64,000 nucleotides of DNA. It comes from Asanoa siamensis (GTDB taxonomy: Bacteria > Actinomycetota > Actinomycetes > Mycobacteriales > Micromonosporaceae). This document shows, in pieces, positions 52,197 through 61,311 of the stretch (its first letter is position 1; every line of letters begins with the position of its first letter). The notes beneath the pieces were generated by a model, which was given only the letters and a program-made list of their open reading frames with translations, ran no database searches and was not told the DNA's origin. The position numbers were made by a program, and so were the translations under genes. Where the stretch lies: positions 55,651 to 119,650 of the forward strand of contig NZ_BONE01000020.1 in the NCBI RefSeq assembly GCF_016862555.1, in the 5' to 3' direction.

Positions 52197-53025
52197 CGAC
52201 CTCGTTCAAGAACGCGCGTACGGTCTGTCGCCACAGCTCCGCCTCCTCGACCTGTGGGGAGTGACCGGACTTCTCGAACACCACCAGCCTAGCGTTCGGG
52301 ATCATCGATGCGATGATCTCGCTGCTCGCCACGGGCGTGATCCAGTCGTCGCGGCCGACAGTCACCAGCGTCGGACAAGTGATCTTGTGAAGCTGGTCCT
52401 TGATGTCGTAGTTGGGGATGTTAACCGAGAAGGCGTAGTTGTGGGTCTGGTACCGGTACGGCGTCGCCTCGACCTTCTCGATCACCTTGGCCGGGTCGTA
52501 GACGTGGTCGTAGAGCGGCAGGATCTCGCGCCAGCAGTCGCGCAGGTCGTCGTCGTCCCAGACGGTCCCGTCGTTGATCCGGTCGAACTTCGGCACGTCG
52601 ATCGTCACCCGCGTGGACGACAGCGCGTTCTCCCGCGCGGCCTTGTCGTTCTCGTGGTCCGCCGAGGTGTCCCGAAGGACGAGCGCCCGCACGCGCGACG
52701 GGTGCCGGATCGCGTACTCCATCGAGATGAACCCGCCGTAGGAGCCGCCAGCCATCACGAACGACTCGACACCGGCCCATTCCCGCAGACCGTCCACGTC
52801 GGCCACCCACTGCTCGTGGCTGAACGGCGGGTTGCCCTCGCTGACGCCGGAGCCGCGCGCGTCGAAGACGATGACGCGGAACGTGTCGGCGAACGGCGCG
52901 AACGTGGCCCGCGGTTCGGCCCGGGAGCCGAGGCCCGGCGCGCCGTGGTGGGCGATCAGCACGGGCGCGTCGTCAGCGCCGAAGACCTCGACCTCCAGGT
53001 CGTTGTCGTTGATTCTCAGCCGCAT
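52180..53025 (-). CDS. Alpha/beta hydrolase, prolyl-iminopeptidase-like
   Basis: A 281-residue alpha/beta hydrolase: ILIAHHGAPGLGSRAEPR-type oxyanion region (HHGAPG), FDARGSGVSEG, the nucleophile elbow GGSYGG near residue 100, the catalytic Asp in VGRDDWITP, and His in SGHSPQVEE. The RGxG and GGSxGG pattern is that of proline iminopeptidase and related amide or ester hydrolases. It lies in the peptide/amide degradation operon, 30 bases behind the M24 gene. The substrate is probably the same compound or a product of the M24 or M19 enzyme. Confidence 0.88.
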   Translation of the reverse strand: MRLRINDNDLEVEVFGADDAPVLIAHHGAPGLGSRAEPRATFAPFADTFRVIVFDARGSGVSEGNPPFSHEQWVADVDGLREWAGVESFVMAGGSYGGFISMEYAIRHPSRVRALVLRDTSADHENDKAARENALSSTRVTIDVPKFDRINDGTVWDDDDLRDCWREILPLYDHVYDPAKVIEKVEATPYRYQTHNYAFSVNIPNYDIKDQLHKITCPTLVTVGRDDWITPVASSEIIASMIPNARLVVFEKSGHSPQVEEAELWRQTVRAFLNEVGADDR

Positions 53026-53055
53026 GGGCGGTGTCCTTCCTGGATGGAGCGGGGT

Positions 53056-54234
53056 TCAGAGCGGGATGACGATGTCGTCGAGACCACGGGGGTACGCGGT
53101 GAAGGGGCGCGCGCCGTCCTCCGTGATCAGCATCGAGTCGGAGATGCGGTAGCCGGCGTGCCCGGGGATGTAGATGCCGGGCTCGTTCGAGACGACCATG
53201 CCCGCCGCGAGCGGCGTGTCGTCGCCGTCGGAGAGCCACGGCGCCTCGTGCATGCCGACGCCGATGCCGTGCCCCTGCCGGTGCCGCAGGTAGTGGGCGA
53301 GCCCGGCGTCGCGGACGACGTCCAGGCAGATCCGGTTGGCCTCCGCGCACGGCAGGCCGGGCCGCAGGGCCTCACCGCCGACCTGCTGTGCCTGCCGCAC
53401 CACCTCGTAGTAGCGGCGCTGGTCCGCGGACGGCTCGCCCAGGATGAACGTCCGCTCCCCCTCGACGAACCGGCCGCCGACCGCGCAGCCGAGCGAGAGC
53501 ATGAACGTCTCCCCCGGCCGCAGCCGGTGACCCGACGGCAGGGCGTGCGGGCGGGCGCTGTTGGCCCCGGAATAGACCAGACCGCCCGCGAGGAACGACA
53601 CCACCACGACCTCGGCATGCGATGCGTACATCGTGGACGTGCCGACGGTGGTGATGTGCGCGGCCAGTTCGGCCTCGCTGGGCAGCTCACCGCCGGCGGC
53701 GATCGCCTCCTCCACGAGGGCGCGGCCGGCGACCAGCATGATGTCGGTGATCCGGGCCGCCTCCTGGTGCAGGGCGACCTCCTCCGGCCGCTTGACGTAC
53801 CGCGAGTGCATGACCACCTCGGACCGCACCAGCGTCGCCTCCGGGAACGCCGCGCGGATCTGGTCGAGCCGCTCGACGCTGAGCCCGCCCGAGTGGCCGA
53901 TCCGCCCGCGGAACGACGGTGCCGCCGCGCCCAGGTAGCTCATCGGCGGCTGCAGGCCAGGGAACTCCGGGTAGGCGACCAGGGTCGCCGCCGCGTGCTG
54001 GGCCTGCGCGTACTCCCGCTCCAACTCCGGCACGAGCAGCAGCGTCGGCCCGTCCTGCGGCACGAACACGACGGCCGGGCGCTCGTTGGGGTGGTGGAAG
54101 AACCCGGTCAGGTAGGCGACGTCGTCGTGGTGGTCGGCGACCACCGCGTCGAGCCCTTCCGCGGCGAGCGCGTCCCGGAGCGACTGCTGCAGGGTCTCGT
54201 AGAAGGAAGCGGGCAACCGTTGCGTGTCCAGCAT
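53056..54234 (-). CDS. M24-family 'pita-bread' hydrolase with degenerate metal site
   Basis: A 392-residue protein with the creatinase N-domain (1 to about 145) and the pita-bread domain (about 150-392: RYVKRPEEVALHQEAARIT, RQGHGIGVGMHEAPW, VVSNEPGIYIPG). Of the five metal ligands of Xaa-Pro aminopeptidases only His322 and Glu351 remain. The first Asp is Ser247 (MLSLGC), the second Asp is Glu258 (VEGERTF), and the last Glu is Ser365 (YRISDS). The GERT element resembles the metal-free creatinase. So it is likelier a creatinase- or ectoine-hydrolase-like amidinohydrolase/amidase than an aminopeptidase. Transcribed between the permease and hydrolase genes. Confidence 0.85.
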   Translation of the reverse strand: MLDTQRLPASFYETLQQSLRDALAAEGLDAVVADHHDDVAYLTGFFHHPNERPAVVFVPQDGPTLLLVPELEREYAQAQHAAATLVAYPEFPGLQPPMSYLGAAAPSFRGRIGHSGGLSVERLDQIRAAFPEATLVRSEVVMHSRYVKRPEEVALHQEAARITDIMLVAGRALVEEAIAAGGELPSEAELAAHITTVGTSTMYASHAEVVVVSFLAGGLVYSGANSARPHALPSGHRLRPGETFMLSLGCAVGGRFVEGERTFILGEPSADQRRYYEVVRQAQQVGGEALRPGLPCAEANRICLDVVRDAGLAHYLRHRQGHGIGVGMHEAPWLSDGDDTPLAAGMVVSNEPGIYIPGHAGYRISDSMLITEDGARPFTAYPRGLDDIVIPL

Positions 54235-54237
54235 GGA

Positions 54238-55119
54238 CTAGTCCTCCCGGGCGCGCGGGTTGCGCGCGTCGTTGTACGCGATGGAGATCAGGGTGGCCGA
54301 GACGACGAGGAACAGCATCGCCAGCGACGGGAACAACGTGGTCCACCACGCGCTCTGCATCGCGCCGGACTGCTGGGCCTCGTAGAGGATCCGGCCCCAC
54401 GACCAGCTCGTCGGGTCGCCGAGGCCGAGGAAGGCCAGGCCGGCGGCGGAGAGCACGGCCCGCGACGCGGTCAGCACGACCGAGACGACGATGACCGGCG
54501 CGACGGCGGGCAGCAGGTGCTTGCGGATGATCCAGACCGAGGAGCCCCCGGTGAGCTTCGCGGCGTCCATATAGGGCAGCCGGACCACCGAGAGCGCCTG
54601 CGACCGGACGACCCGGGTCACCTCGGGCCACGAGAAGAACGCGATGACCAGGACGAGCGTGACCAGGCTGGGGCCGGCCAGCGCGGCGACGAGGATCATC
54701 AGCGGGAGCACGGGCAACGACAGGCACAGGTCGACGACGGTGCCGACGATCGTGTCCACCTTGGGGAAATAGGCGCCGAGCACGGCGACCACGACGCCGA
54801 TGGCGATCGCGAGCGCCGACGAGAGCGCCGCGATGACGATGCTCAGCCGGGCACCCCAGACCACCTCGGCGAAGATGTCGCGCCCGAGGTTGTCGGTGCC
54901 GAACCAGTGCGCGCCCGACGGCGCCTGGAGCACCTGGTCGCCGTACCCGCTGGGGTAGGTGGCGATCAGCGGCGCGCAGATGGCGACGACCACCAGCAGC
55001 ACCAGGATGCCGACGGAGATCATGCCCAGCGGGTTGCGCCGGAACGCCGACCAGGTGGCCCGGGCCGCGGTGACCTGGTCGTTGGTGACGCTGTCGAGTC
55101 CAGCGACCGTAGTGGTCAT
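54238..55119 (-). CDS. Opp/Dpp-type ABC permease, DppC-like
   Basis: A 293-residue membrane protein with six helices and the DppC/OppC pattern: WSAFRRNPLGMISVGILVLLVVVAICAPLIA at the N-terminus, HWFGTDNLGRDIFAEVVWGARLSI, and the cytoplasmic EAA loop with PYMDAAKLTGGSSVWIIRKHLLPAV. It starts 4 bases inside the DppB-like gene and stops 3 bases before the M24 gene. It pairs with the DppB-like subunit to form the pore. Confidence 0.92.
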   Translation of the reverse strand: MTTTVAGLDSVTNDQVTAARATWSAFRRNPLGMISVGILVLLVVVAICAPLIATYPSGYGDQVLQAPSGAHWFGTDNLGRDIFAEVVWGARLSIVIAALSSALAIAIGVVVAVLGAYFPKVDTIVGTVVDLCLSLPVLPLMILVAALAGPSLVTLVLVIAFFSWPEVTRVVRSQALSVVRLPYMDAAKLTGGSSVWIIRKHLLPAVAPVIVVSVVLTASRAVLSAAGLAFLGLGDPTSWSWGRILYEAQQSGAMQSAWWTTLFPSLAMLFLVVSATLISIAYNDARNPRARED

Positions 55120-56081
55120 GCCGTCCTCACTCTCGGGTCGAGCACGCCGTACGTCAGGTCGGTCAGCATGTTGGCCAGCACGACCGTGACGGCGAGCAGC
55201 ACGAACGCGCCCTGCAGCACGGGGAAGTCGAGTTGCGTGACCGCCTCGTAGATGCCGCGGCCGATGCCGGGATAGGCGAAGACCGTCTCCGTCAGCACGG
55301 CCCCGCCGACGAGATAGCCGAGTTGCAGGCCCACCAGCGTGGTAGTCGGCAGCAGCGCGTTGCGCAACGCGTGCTTCCAGACCACCTTGCGGTTGGGCAT
55401 GCCCTTGGCGCGGGCGAGGACGCAGTAGTCCTCACCGAGCGCGTCGATGAGCGTGGAGCGCAGGGTCAGCACGTACGAGCCGAGTTGCACCAACATCAGG
55501 CTGACGCACGGCAGGACGAGGTGCTTGGCGACGTCGAGGTACCACGCCGCGCCGTACACGCCCGGTGAGTAGGAGCCGCCGATCGGCAGCAGGTGGAGCT
55601 TGAGGCCGAGGAAGAACAGCAGGAAGATGCCGACGCTCGGCACGAACAGCGACTGCCCGATGACGCCGCCCACCTGGGTGAACCGGTCGAGGAAGCCGCG
55701 GGGCCGGGTCGCGGCCAGCACCCCGAGCGGGATGCCGACCGCGACCGTGAGCAGCAGTGCGGTGAACGTGAGCAGCAGGGTCCACGGCAGGCGCTCCATC
55801 AGCACCTCGCTGACCGGAACCTGCCGTGCGAACGAGATGCCCAGGTTGCCCTGCACGAGCTCCCACAGGTACTTGCCGTACTGGACGAGCAGCGGCTGGT
55901 CCAGTCCGTACTGGCGCAACAGCTCCAACCGGGCCGCCGGCGTCATGTTCGGGCTGGCCACCGCGAGCGCGGGGTCGCCCGGCAGGAGCCGGAGGAGGAG
56001 GAAGGTGACTGTTACCGCGAACCAGACGGTCAGCAGGGCCCTGCCGAGCCGGCGTGCGGTGAATCGAACAACCTGGGTCAT
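55116..56081 (-). CDS. Opp/Dpp-type ABC permease, DppB-like
   Basis: A 321-residue membrane protein: VRFTARRLGRALLTVWFAVTVTFLLLRLLPGDPA is the standard DppB N-terminus, and EDYCVLARAKGMPNRKVVWKHALRNALLPTTTLVG is the EAA loop that docks the ATPases. It lies 13 bases behind the binding-protein gene. It is a component of a peptide/nickel-class importer whose two ATPases are encoded divergently at 59087. Confidence 0.92.
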   Translation of the reverse strand: MTQVVRFTARRLGRALLTVWFAVTVTFLLLRLLPGDPALAVASPNMTPAARLELLRQYGLDQPLLVQYGKYLWELVQGNLGISFARQVPVSEVLMERLPWTLLLTFTALLLTVAVGIPLGVLAATRPRGFLDRFTQVGGVIGQSLFVPSVGIFLLFFLGLKLHLLPIGGSYSPGVYGAAWYLDVAKHLVLPCVSLMLVQLGSYVLTLRSTLIDALGEDYCVLARAKGMPNRKVVWKHALRNALLPTTTLVGLQLGYLVGGAVLTETVFAYPGIGRGIYEAVTQLDFPVLQGAFVLLAVTVVLANMLTDLTYGVLDPRVRTA

Positions 56082-56094
56082 CGTCAGTTCTCCG

Positions 56095-57684
56095 TCAGCT
56101 CTTCTTCGCGTTCGCGAGCGACTGGGGGTCCACGACGGACAGCAGCTCGCTGGGCTTGACGACGAAGCCGCTCCACTTGTCGCTGTGCGCGACGTAGAGG
56201 TTCTGCATGTACATGACGTTGTCGTAGACGTTGTCCCGGACCAGCTTGGCCGCCTGCTGCACGAACTGCTTCTGCGCGGCCTTGTCGGTCGTACCCTGCG
56301 CCTGGGTGATCAGTGAGTTGAGCGCCGGGTCGTCGACCAGCGTGTAGTTGATGGCCCCACCGGGCAGGTAGGTCAACGCCATGTTGGTCGTCGGGTCGTC
56401 CATGATCGCGAAGTTGCCGGCGTAGATGTCGTACTCGCCCGCGTCGGTCTTCGCGAGATAGGTGTTGCGGTCCATGCCCTGCAGGTTGATGGTGATGCCG
56501 GCCTTGGCCGCGTCGTCCTTGACGAGGTTGGCCCACTGCGAGGTCACCGCGTCCTGCAGCGAGTAGATCATCGTGAGCGTCAACGGCTTGCTCGGCCCGT
56601 AACCGGCCTCGGTGAGCAACTGCTTCGACTTCTCGACGTCGAACTCGTACTCCTTGCTGGTCGGGTCCGCGAACTCGGTCAGCACCGGGGGAATCGGGCT
56701 CGAGCCGGTCGTGACCGCCTGCCCCTGCAGCACGACCGAGCGGATCGCCTCGTAGTTGACGGCGTGCGCCAGCGCCTGCCGCACCTTCACGTCCGCGAGC
56801 GCCGGGTGCTTCATGTTGTACGTCATGTGCGCGTACCCGAGGCCCGGGATCTCCTGCACCTTGATGCCCGGCGTCGACTGCAGGTTCTTGACCTGGGCCG
56901 GCGGCAGCGCGTTGGCGATGAGGTCGACCTCACCGTTCTTCAGCGCCAGGATCTCGGTGTTGATGTCCGGGTACACCCGGTAGACGATCTTGCTCACGAC
57001 GGGCGTGTTGTTCGGAGCGAAGGGGTACGGGGTGACCCGCTCGAGCGTGTAGCTCTGTCCCTTCGCGACGTTGGTGAGCTTGAACGGGCCGGAGCTGACC
57101 CAGTCCTTGTCGTTGGCGAACTTCGCCACGTTGCCCGACGGCTCGAAGACGTGCTTCGGCACCACGTTCATCCAGAAGCCGACCTCGGTCACCACCGTCG
57201 AGTCGGGCTTCTTGAGCTTGAGCTCGACCCGGGTCGGCGACGGTGCCGAGGCCGAGTCCACATTGACCAATTGGCCGTAGGTCGTGTTGCCGGCCGGCTT
57301 GTCGCGCAGGATCGAGTTGATGGTGAACGCGACGTCGTCGGCGGTGACCGGCTTGCCGTCGCTCCACTTCATGTCGTCGCGCAGGTTCCAGAAGGCGGTC
57401 ATCGGGTCGGTGAACCCGTAGTCCTTGGCGAGAAGCGGGGACTTCTTGCCATCGGCCGAGATGGACAGCAGCCGCGGGTACATCAGGCTGGTGATCCAGT
57501 TGTCGGTCCGGCTGTTGCCGATCAGGGGATTGAAGTTGACCACGTCGGTGGTGGTCGCGATGGTGAGCGTGGCGTCGCTCGCCGCGCCGGCGTTGTTATC
57601 GGTTGGTGCGCTCGGGCTGCAGGCGCCCAGGACCGCGGTCGCCGCCAGGGCGGCGACCGCGATCAGGGGGTGACGAAGGCGCAT
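56095..57684 (-). CDS. Family-5 solute-binding lipoprotein of the Opp/Dpp importer
   Basis: A 529-residue extracytoplasmic family-5 binding protein. The signal peptide ends in the lipobox AVLGACSPS. The mature protein has VNFNPLIGNSRTDNWITSLMYPRLL, WSDGKPVTADDVAFTINSILRDK, FKLTNVAKGQSYTLERV and VRQALAHAVNYEAIRSVVLQGQA, all typical of DppA/OppA-like receptors. It captures the compound in the cell wall space. The start is 1 base after the stop of the dipeptidase-like gene. Confidence 0.92.
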   Translation of the reverse strand: MRLRHPLIAVAALAATAVLGACSPSAPTDNNAGAASDATLTIATTTDVVNFNPLIGNSRTDNWITSLMYPRLLSISADGKKSPLLAKDYGFTDPMTAFWNLRDDMKWSDGKPVTADDVAFTINSILRDKPAGNTTYGQLVNVDSASAPSPTRVELKLKKPDSTVVTEVGFWMNVVPKHVFEPSGNVAKFANDKDWVSSGPFKLTNVAKGQSYTLERVTPYPFAPNNTPVVSKIVYRVYPDINTEILALKNGEVDLIANALPPAQVKNLQSTPGIKVQEIPGLGYAHMTYNMKHPALADVKVRQALAHAVNYEAIRSVVLQGQAVTTGSSPIPPVLTEFADPTSKEYEFDVEKSKQLLTEAGYGPSKPLTLTMIYSLQDAVTSQWANLVKDDAAKAGITINLQGMDRNTYLAKTDAGEYDIYAGNFAIMDDPTTNMALTYLPGGAINYTLVDDPALNSLITQAQGTTDKAAQKQFVQQAAKLVRDNVYDNVMYMQNLYVAHSDKWSGFVVKPSELLSVVDPQSLANAKKS

Positions 57685-58893
57685 CTAGACCCAGACCTCC
57701 TCCAGGACGCGGATGGTGTTGCCGCCGACCACCTTGCGGATCTCGTCGTCGGAGTAGTCGTGGCTGACCAGCCATCCGATGATGTTGTAGAAACACTCGG
57801 CCGGGTTCTCCAGGCCGTCGACGTACTCCACCTCCGGGAAGTCCACGCGACCGTGGGCCTCCTTCGTGGACAGATTGCTCGCGAATGCCTTGTGCAGGCC
57901 CACGTGGTCACCGAACAGGGTGTCGGGGCCGAACGTGACGTGGTCGATGCCGATCAGGTCCACGCAGTGCGTGAAGTGGTCCATGACCGACTCGAGGGAG
58001 TGCCGCGGGTGCGCGGCCGAAAGGGTCGTGTGGGGTGCCGCCTCCAGGCCGAGCACGCCGCCGCGCTCGGCACACGCCTTGATGACGGCGTCCGGCTTCA
58101 TGCGGTTGGTCGGCCAGACCTCGCGTGAGCCGCAGTGCGTGATGAAGACCGGCTTGGTGGAGTGCTGGACGGTCTCCAGCGCGGTCCGGTCGCCGGAGTG
58201 TGAGATGTCGATGGCGAAGCCGAGCTTGTTCATCCGCTCGACGGCCTTCTCGCCGAAGTAGGTCAGGCCGCCGTCGCCGCGCTCCTTGAGCCCGCTACCG
58301 AGGTAGTTGGACTCGGAGTAGGCGATGCCGATCTGGCGTACGCCGAAGCCGTAGAGCACGTCGAGCCGGTCGACCTCGTTCTCGATCGGGGTCGCCGCCT
58401 CGAGCGCGAAGACGTGGGCCATCCGGCCGGTCTCGTGCGCGTGGTAGATGTCCTTGAGCGTCTCGCCCTTGATGACGTAGTCCTGGTGCGCGATGTCGGC
58501 CATCCGCACACCGAGGTCGAAGAGCACGTCCTGGTACTTCCAGCCGGCGTCGCTGGAGATGCAGCACGTGCCGTCCATGCCGTTGTCGAAGACCGCGGTC
58601 ATGCCGGAACGGGCCAGGCCCTTGTAGCCGGTGGGTTCGCGGCCCTGCCGGATGTGCTCGCGCAGCTGTCCCATGTCCTTCGGGAACACCTGCACGTGGT
58701 CGTGCAGCGAGATGACGATCTCGTCGGTGAGCAGCTTGACGACCCGCTCGCGCTGGCTGTCGGAGAGCTCGAGCCCCGCGTACGCCGGAACACGGCTGAT
58801 CTGCTCGGCGTACTCGAAGATCTTGAAGTCCTTGCCCGGCTCGAGATAGTCGTACGCCGTGTAGCCGGTGTAACGCTTCGCGCTTTCCAGCAT
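57685..58893 (-). CDS. M19 membrane-dipeptidase-like protein with altered HxD motif
   Basis: A 402-residue amidohydrolase-fold protein of the M19 (renal dipeptidase) family. It retains the bridging Glu (FALEAATP), and the later metal His residues in DISHSGDRTALE and VFITHCGSREVW. The first metal motif, normally His-x-Asp, is His64-Asp-His66 here (ISLHDHVQVF). No signal peptide, so it is cytosolic. The family hydrolyses dipeptides, D-amino-acid peptides and beta-lactams; the altered ligand may change metal or substrate. It is the first gene of the minus-strand operon, with GGAGGG before ATG 58893. Confidence 0.88.
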   Translation of the reverse strand: MLESAKRYTGYTAYDYLEPGKDFKIFEYAEQISRVPAYAGLELSDSQRERVVKLLTDEIVISLHDHVQVFPKDMGQLREHIRQGREPTGYKGLARSGMTAVFDNGMDGTCCISSDAGWKYQDVLFDLGVRMADIAHQDYVIKGETLKDIYHAHETGRMAHVFALEAATPIENEVDRLDVLYGFGVRQIGIAYSESNYLGSGLKERGDGGLTYFGEKAVERMNKLGFAIDISHSGDRTALETVQHSTKPVFITHCGSREVWPTNRMKPDAVIKACAERGGVLGLEAAPHTTLSAAHPRHSLESVMDHFTHCVDLIGIDHVTFGPDTLFGDHVGLHKAFASNLSTKEAHGRVDFPEVEYVDGLENPAECFYNIIGWLVSHDYSDDEIRKVVGGNTIRVLEEVWV

Positions 58894-59086
58894 CGAAGCC
58901 CTCCTTCGTGTGGTGCGGATTTCGTCGCCGGGTGCCGCCGGGGTCGCTGGCATGCGTGGCGATGCATGGGAGGGTTGCAAAAATCCGGCGCCGTAGTCAA
59001 GATGCAAAAGAAGAACGGGCGTCAACGACGCTTGGATGGCGAAGTACGGGCAAGAACGTCCGATTCGTTGCTGGGGAGAACACGCA
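58894..59086. promoter_or_regulatory. Divergent control region of the uptake/degradation locus
   Basis: A 193-bp region between the two arms. It is AT-richer in its middle and contains repeated TGCAAAA (58976 and 59003, 27 bp apart), and GCATGC/GATGCATG motifs near 58951-58968 and 59087. These could be sites for the Lrp-type regulator, but no complete consensus can be assigned and no clean -10/-35 pair stands out. Confidence 0.35.
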
Positions 59087-60097
59087 ATGCATGCATCGGC
59101 TGACTCCACGTCACGAGCGCTGGAGGTACGCGGCCTCTCGGTCACGTTCGCGACCCGCCGCGGCCCCGTGCCCGCGGTCGTCGACGTCGACCTCCAGGTC
59201 GCCCGCGGTGAGCTCGTCGCGCTGCTCGGCGAGTCCGGCTCCGGAAAGTCGGCGGCGGCCCGCGCCATCATGGGGCTCTCGGACCGCAACGCCACCGTCG
59301 GCGCCGACACGCTGCGGCTCGGCGACACCGACCTGCTGAGCCTCACCGAGCAGGGCCGGCGCAGGACCCGCGGCACCCGGATGGCGATGGTCTTCCAGGA
59401 CGCGCTCTCCGCGCTCAACCCCGTGCTCTCGATCGGCGACCAGCTCGGTGAGCTCTACCGCGAGCATCGCGACATGTCCCGCAAGCAGGCCCGCGCGGCG
59501 TCCGTCGACCTGCTCGCCCAGGTGGGCATCCCGGCACCGGACAAGCGGGTCTCGGACTACCCGCACCAGTTCTCGGGCGGCATGCGCCAGCGCATCCTGA
59601 TCGCGATGGCGATCGCGCTGCGGCCCGAGCTGATCATCGCCGACGAGCCGACCACCGCCCTCGACGTCACCGTCCAGGCGCAGATCCTCGAGCTGCTCGA
59701 CTCGCTGCGGCGCGACCTCGACATGGCCGTCCTGCTGATCACCCACGACCTCGGCGTGGTCAGCGAGGTCGCGGACCGGGTCATGGTCATGTACGCGGGC
59801 CGCGTCGTCGAGGCCGGCAGCGCCGACGACCTGCTCAGCCGGCCCGCACACCCGTACACGGAGGCGTTGCTGCGGTCCGTGCCCCGCGCGGACCGGCGCG
59901 ACGCCACGCTCCACGCCATCTCCGGCAGCCCACCGAGCCCGGCCAACCAGCCGGCGGGTTGCCCGTTCCACCCCCGCTGCGAGTACGTCATCGATCTGTG
60001 CCGGACGTCGCGGCCGGCGCTCACGCCGCTCGAGGACGCCACCGCCCGGACCGCCGCGTGTCACCGATCCGAGGAGGTTCGCCATGCCACCGTCTGA
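59087..60097 (+). CDS. Opp/Dpp-type ABC ATPase, DppD-like
   Basis: A 336-residue ATPase: Walker A GESGSGKS (starting about residue 46), [14 protein letters not shown] (Q-loop), signature [33 protein letters not shown]-loop [10 protein letters not shown]. The C-terminal extension GCPFHPRC with two further Cys (C-x7-C type) is the oligopeptide/dipeptide transporter motif, which can bind an Fe-S cluster. ATG 59087 is chosen because GGGGAG lies 8 bases upstream; the frame is open further upstream. It is one of the two ATPases for the divergent permeases. Confidence 0.92.
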   Translation: MHASADSTSRALEVRGLSVTFATRRGPVPAVVDVDLQVARGELVALLGESGSGKSAAARAIMGLSDRNATVGADTLRLGDTDLLSLTEQGRRRTRGTRMAMVFQDALSALNPVLSIGDQLGELYREHRDMSRKQARAASVDLLAQVGIPAPDKRVSDYPHQFSGGMRQRILIAMAIALRPELIIADEPTTALDVTVQAQILELLDSLRRDLDMAVLLITHDLGVVSEVADRVMVMYAGRVVEAGSADDLLSRPAHPYTEALLRSVPRADRRDATLHAISGSPPSPANQPAGCPFHPRCEYVIDLCRTSRPALTPLEDATARTAACHRSEEVRHATV

Positions 60098-61094
60098 GCT
60101 GGTGCTCGACGCTCGCGACCTGCACAAGACGTTCCACACCGGACGATCGGGGCTGCGCCGCGCGCGGGTCAGCGCCGTCGACGGGGTCAGCCTTCAGCTG
60201 CACGCCGGCGAGTCCCTGGGCATCGTCGGCGAGTCGGGCTGCGGCAAGTCGACGCTGGCCCGGATGCTCGTCGGCCTGGAGAGCCCGGACTCGGGCAGCA
60301 TCGTCATCAACGGCAAGGACGTCACCAAGGTACGCGGCCGGGACCGCCGGCTGATGCGGGCCGAGGTGCAGATGGTCTTCCAGGATCCGTACACGTCGCT
60401 GGACCCGCGGATGACGGTGCTGGAGCTGATCGGTGAGCCGCTGGTGGTGCACAAGCGGGTTACTGGAGCTGCCGAGCGCCGCTCCCGGGTCGCCGAGCTG
60501 TTGAGTCTGGTCAACCTGGCGCCGGAGCTGATGCACCGCTACCCGCACCAGTTCTCGGGCGGTCAGCGGCAGCGCATCGGGATCGCCCGCGCCCTGGCGC
60601 TGGAGCCGCGGGTGCTGGTCTGCGACGAGCCGGTGTCCGCGTTGGACATGTCGGTGCAGGCGCAGGTGGTCAACCTGCTGCGCGACCTGCAACAGCGGAT
60701 GGGGATCGCGCTGCTGTTCATCGCCCACGACCTGTCGGTGGTACGACACGTGGCAGACCGGACGGCGGTCATGTACCTGGGTCGGCTGGGCGAGGTCGGC
60801 GACACCGACGTCGTGTACGACTCGCCGGCACACCCGTACACCCAGGCGTTGTTGTCGGCGTCACCGGTCGTGGACCGGTCACGGCGCCGGTTGGCGAACC
60901 GGATCACGCTGGCCGGCGACCCACCGAGCCCGAGCGACCCACCGAGCGGGTGCCGCTTCCACACGCGCTGCCGCTTCAAGCAGGACCGCTGCGCGTCCGA
61001 GACACCGGTGCTGCGTTCGCTGTCCGATTCGAAGGAGCGCACCGTGGCGTGTCATTTCGCGGAGGAGGTGCGCGAGGGGGCGCTGGCGGGGTGA
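60084..61094 (+). CDS. Opp/Dpp-type ABC ATPase, DppF-like
   Basis: A 336-residue ATPase with Walker A GESGCGKS, MVFQDPYTSLDPRM, signature FSGGQRQRIGIARALALEPRVLVCDEPVSALD and the H-loop FIAHDLSVVRHVAD; C-terminal GCRFHTRC motif. It overlaps the DppD-like gene by 14 bases, with GAGG inside the upstream gene as ribosome-binding site. It completes the importer. Confidence 0.93.
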   Translation: MPPSELVLDARDLHKTFHTGRSGLRRARVSAVDGVSLQLHAGESLGIVGESGCGKSTLARMLVGLESPDSGSIVINGKDVTKVRGRDRRLMRAEVQMVFQDPYTSLDPRMTVLELIGEPLVVHKRVTGAAERRSRVAELLSLVNLAPELMHRYPHQFSGGQRQRIGIARALALEPRVLVCDEPVSALDMSVQAQVVNLLRDLQQRMGIALLFIAHDLSVVRHVADRTAVMYLGRLGEVGDTDVVYDSPAHPYTQALLSASPVVDRSRRRLANRITLAGDPPSPSDPPSGCRFHTRCRFKQDRCASETPVLRSLSDSKERTVACHFAEEVREGALAG

Positions 61095-61279
61095 TGTGGC
61101 CTCGTCATACAGGTGCTCGCGAAGACCAGCCACGCGCTGGTCGGTTGCGGTCGTTGGCGCACGTCGAGCGTGCGCGACTCGATGGTGAGTCCGGCGGGGT
61201 GCGGGCCAGGGGGTCGATCCGTTCGGGTATCGAGCGGACCGATCGGATGGTCGGCGACCGCGGGCATCGCACGAGGGTA

Positions 61280-61305
61280 GCCGGCCGGAGTCGCCCCCGG
61301 CCGGC
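61280..61305. terminator. Hairpin between the convergent DppF and secreted-protein genes
   Basis: GCCGGCCGG and its complement CCGGCCGGC with an 8-base loop. It lies 7 bases past the end of the secreted-protein gene. The rest of 61095-61311 has no recognisable gene. Confidence 0.55.
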
Positions 61306-61311
61306 CGTCGC

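Noticed and set aside
51781..55251. A 1156-residue open frame on the plus strand
   Set aside because: Antisense of the Lrp, hydrolase, M24 and permease genes, all of which have clear domains; low-complexity product.
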